From Paenibacillus sp. JZ16 (GTDB lineage Bacteria > Bacillota > Bacilli > Paenibacillales > Paenibacillaceae), in assembly GCF_015326965.1 (NCBI RefSeq), contig NZ_CP017659.1, positions 7,267,001 to 7,331,000 on the forward strand: a stretch of DNA of 64,000 bases, given 5' to 3'. The translations under genes were made by a program, and so were the position numbers. The notes beneath the pieces are model-generated. The model saw nothing but the letters and a program-made list of their open reading frames with translations. It was not told the origin of the DNA and made no database searches. Below, one piece after another: positions 59,587-64,000 of this stretch. How positions within the stretch are numbered: the first letter of the stretch is position 1; every line of letters starts with the position of its first letter.

Positions 59587-59646
59587 CGTAAGGCAGGTGT
59601 TCTTCTACCAGCTGGCTTGAAATTTATGAAATGGATTGATATTGCA

Positions 59647-60597
59647 TTACATTACATATTTGACAATCAACCAACAGAGCAGAGCCATAAACCAGGAGAC
59701 AAAACCGAAAATCATCACGATTTTGTTCTCGCTCCAGCCGTATTTGAGACTGAAGTGGAAATGGATCGGTGCCATTCGGAACAGACGCAGCTTGGTGCGT
59801 TTGTAGTACCATACCTGCAGGATAACCGAGAGCTGCTCAGCCAAATAGATAACGAACAGAAGCGGAATCAGAATTTCGACCTTCTCGATGACCGCTAAGA
59901 ATGATAGGGAGCCGCCAATGGCGAGAGATCCCGTATCGCCCATGAAAGCCCGGGCTGGATGAATATTGTAGAGCAGCAAGCCGAGCAGGCAGCCGACCAT
60001 GACCAGCGAGAACATTTGCACTTCCGGTTTGTCGGAGATTAAAAAGAAGAAAAAATAAGTAGGTATAGCTACATTGATTAACAGTCCGTCCAATCCGTCG
60101 GTAAAGTTAATGGCATTCGCCGAACCCACAATGAATAACAGCATGATAATGACGTACACGCTTACCGGCAAATGGAGCTGGAACCCGTTGAAGAGTCGGA
60201 TATCACTTGTCAGTGAAAAGGAATGGAACAGCACATACAGTAATGCGCCGGTAAACAGGAACTGAAATACAAGCTTCATGCGACCGGAGATTCCGGACGG
60301 GTCCTGCCACGCAGCTTTCTTGAAGTCATCCATAAACCCGATCGAGCTGAACAAGAGGAAGGTCGAGCATAAAAAAACGGTAAGCGGCGTAGGTTGAAAT
60401 TGCAGTGAAATGGCAACGCCAATCAGCAATATAAGACCTGCCATTAACGGCGTCCCGCGTTTGGCCTGATGATCGGGAGGCAGCTCGCTCCGGATTGGCT
60501 GCGTAAGCTTTAACGTGCGCAAGCCCCAGATAAGCAGCGGCGTGAACAGTGTCACCAGCAAGAACGATAGTCCGGATACGCCCAGAATTCCATTCAT
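59647..60597 (-). CDS. MraY/WecA family phosphosugar-polyprenyl transferase
   Basis: About 316 residues, ten membrane helices. Catalytic landmarks are GFMDDFKKA (Mg2+-binding DD), NAINFTDGLDGL, FMGDTGSLAIGG and, near the end, APIHFHFSLKYGW (MraY normally has a His triplet here, APIHHHFE). Canonical MraY transfers phospho-MurNAc-pentapeptide to undecaprenyl phosphate. No other mur or fts gene is near, so this is likely a second, specialised copy (spore wall or another glycan). ATG 60597 is chosen; GTG 60606 is possible. Confidence 0.87.
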   Translation of the reverse strand: MNGILGVSGLSFLLVTLFTPLLIWGLRTLKLTQPIRSELPPDHQAKRGTPLMAGLILLIGVAISLQFQPTPLTVFLCSTFLLFSSIGFMDDFKKAAWQDPSGISGRMKLVFQFLFTGALLYVLFHSFSLTSDIRLFNGFQLHLPVSVYVIIMLLFIVGSANAINFTDGLDGLLINVAIPTYFFFFLISDKPEVQMFSLVMVGCLLGLLLYNIHPARAFMGDTGSLAIGGSLSFLAVIEKVEILIPLLFVIYLAEQLSVILQVWYYKRTKLRLFRMAPIHFHFSLKYGWSENKIVMIFGFVSWFMALLCWLIVKYVM

Positions 60598-60686
60598 CTT
60601 ATACACATCTCTTTCTATCGATTTCGTGTTAGTACATTGTATTTCGATGAAATGGACAAATATTCCTTCTGATTTACGAAGTTAGC

Positions 60687-60735
60687 AAAAAGAGTAACGT
60701 ATCCTATTCTCGACGGAGAGGCGCTACTCTTTTTT
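60687..60735 (-). terminator. Terminator of the TetR gene
   Basis: AAAAGAGTA / TACTCTTTT arms around a partly paired loop, with Ts following on the minus strand. Confidence 0.8.
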
Positions 60736-60741
60736 AATATT

Positions 60742-61326
60742 CTAGAATTGATAAGGTCCGTTAATGGACAAGCGTAATGCCATGGCCGTCATTTCCCGTG
60801 GAGTGTAGGGATATCCCTGCAACATCCACCACAAGATGGTCTCGTGAAATGCACCTGTCATAAAGTTGATCACCACGTCGGACGGAACGCTGATCTCAGC
60901 GCCTGTTTCAATGGAAGCTTCAAGCCCAACCTTTACAAAATGGTATAGCGTAGCTTTGAAATAACGCGTAAACGGCGTGTCCGGATGGATTAAAATGAAG
61001 GCTTCGTAAAACTGCCGATTCTCCAGCACGTGGTTGAATAAAGCGACCATATTGGAAGGCAGTTCATCATAATCAACTTCTTGAAGTGATATTTTTTTCT
61101 CGATCACGATGCGGTGTTCCAAATCTTCCATTGTCTCCTTGGACATAACCTCCATTAACTCGCCTACACTGCTAAAATGCTTGTAGAAGGTAGGCCGTGT
61201 CACTTGTGCCTCGGCACATAGATCCGTAATGGATATGGGATCGATTCGGGAAGCCATCATGTGAAGGAGAGCGTTTTTTATTTTTTGCAGGGTTCTGATT
61301 TCTCTCGGATCTAACGCCGGTTTCAT
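60742..61326 (-). CDS. TetR/AcrR family transcriptional regulator
   Basis: About 194 residues. The N-terminal helix-turn-helix is visible (IKNALLHMMAS, ISITDLCAEAQVTRPTFYKHFSSV) and the C-terminal ligand domain resembles the TetR_C_33 type (FEAFILIHPDTPF-like region, GAFHETILWWMLQG). Its target is unknown; upstream lies the orphan terminator region and then the integrase. ATG 61326 gives a normal N-terminus; its SD is distant and an in-frame ATG at 61380 exists. Confidence 0.85.
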   Translation of the reverse strand: MKPALDPREIRTLQKIKNALLHMMASRIDPISITDLCAEAQVTRPTFYKHFSSVGELMEVMSKETMEDLEHRIVIEKKISLQEVDYDELPSNMVALFNHVLENRQFYEAFILIHPDTPFTRYFKATLYHFVKVGLEASIETGAEISVPSDVVINFMTGAFHETILWWMLQGYPYTPREMTAMALRLSINGPYQF

Positions 61327-61380
61327 GACGATAGGTCCACTCCTTCGCAGTTCCACAATAAGTATTTCTCTATTATACAA

Positions 61381-61623
61381 AATACTATCATGTAATGAAT
61401 CTGGGTAGGAGCTAATGAAGTAGCCATTGCTGCCTGAATTATGGTTTAATCTATATAATGACTACAACAATTTTAATCCCCTAAGCGTAACAATATTGCA
61501 TTGAATGCGGTTAGATCATAAAGGATGAACAGCACCGAAAGTACCGGGAGCTTACAACGTCGATGACGGCGATTGTGAGCTCTTTTTGCTTTCCAATAAT
61601 TAGGTTGCTGCTATAATGAGAGG
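61381..61623 (+). ncRNA. Possible short RNA with orphan terminator, and integrase promoter
   Basis: A plus-strand terminator (GAGCTTACAA / TTGTGAGCTC then TTTTT, 61548-61588) has no gene ahead of it. A TATAAT at 61454-61459 could start a transcript of about 120 bases ending there. A second extended -10 (TGCTATAAT, 61609-61617) just ahead of the integrase could drive it with almost no leader. No family recognised. Confidence 0.35.
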
Positions 61624-62611
61624 GTGATTCCTTTTACACCCGAATCCATTCAACAGTTGCAAACACTTTTTGAAGGAACGAAGATTTATGTTGATAGCAT
61701 GTTGATGAAAGAGTGCAGCTTGTTTACCAATGAAGTTCATATGCTGGATCATATTCCAATCTATTCATGGAATGAGTCCATAAAAAGGTCTTTCGTTCAT
61801 GCACTGCAGCTTCGAGGTTATAGTAAAAAAACGTTAAAAGCTTATTGTAGTCAAGTCCATCGATTTCATGCTTTTGTACAGCAGCAAAATAATGGGATGG
61901 GTCACGAGAAAATGATTCAGAGTTATTCCTTACACTTACTTCATAGGAAATCTTCCCATTCCTATGTTAATCAAGCGCTTAGCGCGATCAAATTCTTTGC
62001 TCAAAAAGTACTATTGCATGATGAAGCAGTCTCTTATGTTCGCCCTAAGAAAGAAAAGAAGTTGCCGAATGTTCTATCGATGAACGAAGTTGATGTTGAT
62101 CTTAAAAGCACTCCATAATTTAAAACATCGTGCGATCCTATACCTTACCTATTCCTCAGGGTTACGGGTAGGGGAAGTGGTCCGGTTGAAAACTCAAGAC
62201 ATTGATTTCGAGCGAAAAACGCTTCGAGTTTCTCAAGGCAAAGGTCGAAAGGACCGTCTTACCCTATTATCCGATACAGCTATGGATATTGTTCAACCGT
62301 ATTTACAACAAGAAAAGCCCGAGAAATGGATGTTCCCAGGTCAACACCCAGAGCGACATATAACTGAACGAAGGGTTCAAAAAAGTGTTCGAACAAGCAC
62401 GTACTGCCTCTGGAATCCAGAAAAAGGTTAGCATTCACGCCTTACGCCATTCATTCGCTACACATCTATTGAAGGTGGAATTGACATTCGCTACATTCAA
62501 GAGTTGCTCGGTCATCAAAGTGTACGCACCACCGAAAAGTACACACATGTGAGTGTGAAGGACATAAGAAGGATTAAAAGTCCGTTAGACCAATTGGAAG
62601 AGGAGTCGTAA
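61624..62611 (+). pseudogene. IntI-like/Xer-like tyrosine recombinase, frameshifted three times
   Basis: Reading across three frames gives one complete integrase of about 330 residues: SAM-like core-binding domain (SIKRSFVHALQLRGYSKKTL), then the catalytic domain with Arg (YSSGLRVGEVVRLK), Lys (QGKGRKDRL), [18 protein letters not shown] and the Tyr in TTEKYTHV. It ends [10 protein letters not shown]; the SPLD tail is shared with integron integrases, but the extra IntI domain is missing. Frameshifts: about 62086-62092 (one extra base), the A-run 62379-62384 (one extra A) and about 62471 (one G missing). Either a recent pseudogene or assembly errors. Confidence 0.85.
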
Positions 62612-62698
62612 ACTTGGTTGTTGAAGGTGTGTTCACGAAGTTCGTAAACACCCCAAGAGATGATATTTTTGCGAAGTACGTGAATAAGACGTTAGCTG
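62612..62698 (+). other. attI-like recombination site next to the integrase
   Basis: The inverted arms TTCACG-AAG-TTCG (62632-62644) and CGAA-GTA-CGTGAA (62672-62684) end in TAAGAC-GTTAGCTG (62691-62698). GTTAGCT is close to the GTTRRRY crossover core. The 3-prime end CGTGAATA..AGACGTTA matches that of the downstream site. No paired R-type box is found on its left, so it is more like an attI or degenerate attC. Confidence 0.6.
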
Positions 62699-62737
62699 AA
62701 ATTGCTGTAATAAGAAATAAATAAGAGGTGCGGACAA

Positions 62738-63142
62738 ATGGAGGAGATTAGTCCTAAGTGTGCTGACAAAGAATCAATTGAAAGTCTCATAAAGAAATTA
62801 CATTTACCGTCACTTACTCCGTTTTCGCAGGACTGGGAATATACGTCGGCTGATTCTTCGAGAGTAAATGAATTTATTACATTTTATGAGAATAATAAAT
62901 TAAACAACAAAGAGAAATTTACGCTGATGATAGTTATAATATCTTCTTTTGATGATTATCTTTCCGAGGGAATAGGAACGGAAGACATCAAAATTTGGGA
63001 TCGAATAAAACAAAATATACTTAAAGACTATAAATTACATATCAATACCATTATCTATTGGGCACTAGAAGAGAACGACCTAGAGGATTGTTTTGCAGTC
63101 ACACCTTATATACGAGAGATCTTAGAACAAAAGAGCATGTAA
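62738..63142 (+). CDS. Small AT-rich cassette protein of unknown function
   Basis: A 134-residue acidic protein, visibly AT-rich compared with the chromosomal genes to its left. Predicted mostly helical (KESIESLIKKLHL, FTLMIVIISSFDDYLSEG, LHINTIIYWALEENDLED). The shape resembles small immunity-type proteins, but no family is recognised. AAGAGGTG precedes ATG 62738. It lies between the attI-like site and an attC-like site, so I take it as the first gene cassette. No signal peptide. Confidence 0.75.
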   Translation: MEEISPKCADKESIESLIKKLHLPSLTPFSQDWEYTSADSSRVNEFITFYENNKLNNKEKFTLMIVIISSFDDYLSEGIGTEDIKIWDRIKQNILKDYKLHINTIIYWALEENDLEDCFAVTPYIREILEQKSM

Positions 63143-63191
63143 CTAACAACAAACAAATATCACTCGAGCATCTCAATGAAGTCAGCAACTC

Positions 63192-63355
63192 CAGCTAACA
63201 CCGTATTCACGCAGTAGACCTGACGGCCCTTGGTCTGCAGAGGCTTTTCGGGGAAGCGGAATCAGCAGACAACCCTGCACTGGCTAAGTCCGTCGGACCC
63301 GGGGCTTGCGCCCTTTAAGCCAGTGAGGGCTCGTGAATACAAGAGACGTTATGTG
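63192..63355 (+). other. attC-like integron recombination site
   Basis: The site starts CAGCTAAC (63192-63199), the exact reverse complement of the cassette's first bases GTTAGCTG (62691-62698). Arms GTATTCACG (63203-63211) and CGTGAATAC (63332-63340) pair perfectly. It ends GAGAC-GTTATGT (63348-63354), a near match to GTTRRRY. In between are CACTGGCT/AGCCAGTG (63278/63318), GTCCG-T-CGGAC (63288) and GGGC/GCCC hairpins. At about 163 bases it is long for attC. Some outer pairing and the R core (ATGT) are imperfect. Confidence 0.72.
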
Positions 63356-63388
63356 AAACTACTGAAATAAATTTAAAAAGGTGTCCTG

Positions 63389-64000
63389 ATGACAAACATT
63401 GAAAAAATTAAGGCATTTCTATCTATAAAAAATTTTCTGAGTTTGAAAGATCAAGAATATTTAATTGAGAAACTAGAATTATCTGAAATTGACCTGACTA
63501 AACGCCTAAAAGGTAAAGAAACAGAGATCGAGTTGTATCTTATATTACATATGCTAGGTGTATGCAATCATATTTTAGCATTTGATGAAGGAACCTCTGT
63601 TTTGACGGGATCATATTCTCCAGACGCGATCATTGAACTGAAAAACGGATATAGATTTTTCATGGAAATTAAAAGTACGGATGACCAAATATTCAAAAAC
63701 AGCATGGGGAATCTTGAAAAGCGCATTAACTTTGCGAACTCTTTTGGATTGCCATTGTTCTTTGCAATAAAGTTAAGCGGATATTGGTCTCTTTATAATG
63801 CTGATTATTTAGTTTCAAAGAACGGACGTATTAGCCTCGTCGATGATTTCCATGACTCTGAGTTTTATACTATGTTCGAAAGCCATATGATTACTTTTCC
63901 TAATGGTTTTAAAGCTATTAGAAGGTACAAGAAAACAGAGGTAGAGGATTATATTTCAAAGCACGATGATTACGGATATATGATCAATTATGAATTGTTT
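63389..64000 (+). CDS. PD-(D/E)XK nuclease-like protein, partial (runs off window)
   Basis: The first 204 codons of an AT-rich ORF that is still open at the window end. ATG 63389 follows AAAAAGGTG. A PD-(D/E)XK core is visible: YSPDAIIEL, then after a turn YRFFMEIKST (Asp ... Glu-X-Lys). A helical N-terminus (EYLIEKLELSEIDLTKRL) precedes it. Such folds occur in restriction enzymes and other anti-phage nucleases, but the target is unknown. It begins 40 bases after the attC-like site, the usual position for an integron cassette gene. Confidence 0.7.
   Translation, partial: MTNIEKIKAFLSIKNFLSLKDQEYLIEKLELSEIDLTKRLKGKETEIELYLILHMLGVCNHILAFDEGTSVLTGSYSPDAIIELKNGYRFFMEIKSTDDQIFKNSMGNLEKRINFANSFGLPLFFAIKLSGYWSLYNADYLVSKNGRISLVDDFHDSEFYTMFESHMITFPNGFKAIRRYKKTEVEDYISKHDDYGYMINYELF

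Noticed and set aside
62584..62590. Perfect GTTRRRY core (GTTAGAC) inside the integrase 3-prime end, and another (GTTAGAT) at 61510
   Set aside because: A seven-base degenerate core occurs by chance about once per kilobase; these have no flanking inverted arms.
63192..63355. Group II intron, riboswitch or ordinary terminator as explanation for the structured element
   Set aside because: No intron domain V/VI or reverse transcriptase, no T-run, and these do not explain the exact complementarity with the cassette start.

Overview
The window reads as a chromosome segment of a low-to-mid GC, spore-former-type Bacillota, most likely Paenibacillus or a close relative. I infer this from Bacillales-type Shine-Dalgarno sites with frequent GTG/TTG starts, a QoxABCD oxidase, NasBC nitrate reductase, an LnrJKLMN-like antibiotic-sensing cassette, tandem M29 aminopeptidases and sigma-A promoters. 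No rRNA or tRNA gene was seen. No sequence search was possible, so family names rest on motifs and architecture read by eye.

Layout. 1-12.3 kb: a CNNM/CBS membrane protein, a small secreted protein, an ECF sigma/anti-sigma pair, two paralogous M29 aminopeptidases, a KtrB-type K+ channel, an EamA exporter, a zinc alcohol dehydrogenase and AzlCD. 12.3-18.1 kb: a glycosylation cluster (GT2, two GT4 enzymes, a DUF1796 putative peptidase, a nucleotide-sugar epimerase, two small unknowns). 18.2-25 kb: an LTA-synthase-like sulfatase, bioB behind a BirA-type operator, an unusual membrane rhodanese behind a CsoR/CstR-type operator, a Fur-controlled heme monooxygenase, a split NrnB-like DHH phosphoesterase and a CWB2-like secreted protein. 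25-29 kb: the qoxABCD operon (minus strand). 29.5-34.9 kb: a two-component system followed by an ABC exporter, matching lnrJK-lnrLMN order. 35-39 kb: a MocR regulator divergent from a LysE exporter, a GNAT protein and a sugar isomerase. 39.0-40.0 kb: two adjacent unrelated tandem-repeat arrays (33 and 51 nt). 40-45.3 kb: a heterodimeric ABC exporter and a VanY/VanZ pair.

45.5-51.5 kb: nitrate assimilation. nasA and nasBC are divergent. Each promoter has a GlnR/TnrA-type box overlapping its -35, and each transcript begins with two A1/G4 hexaloop hairpins, the second overlapping a terminator. That is the architecture of ANTAR-protein antitermination, present here on both strands. 51.7-61.3 kb: an Sm-like small protein, two APH-fold kinases, a DUF1904 protein, a 1518-residue seven-blade SBBP propeller plus DUF11 protein, a MraY paralog and a TetR regulator.

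61.6-64.0 kb is the most unusual part: a frameshifted IntI-like tyrosine recombinase, an attI-like site, a small AT-rich ORF, an attC-like structured site, and a second AT-rich ORF with a PD-(D/E)XK signature that runs off the window. The first 8 bases of the presumed cassette (GTTAGCTG) are the exact complement of the first 8 bases of the downstream site (CAGCTAAC), which is a hallmark of integron gene cassettes. I read this as the start of an integron-like cassette array in a Gram-positive chromosome.
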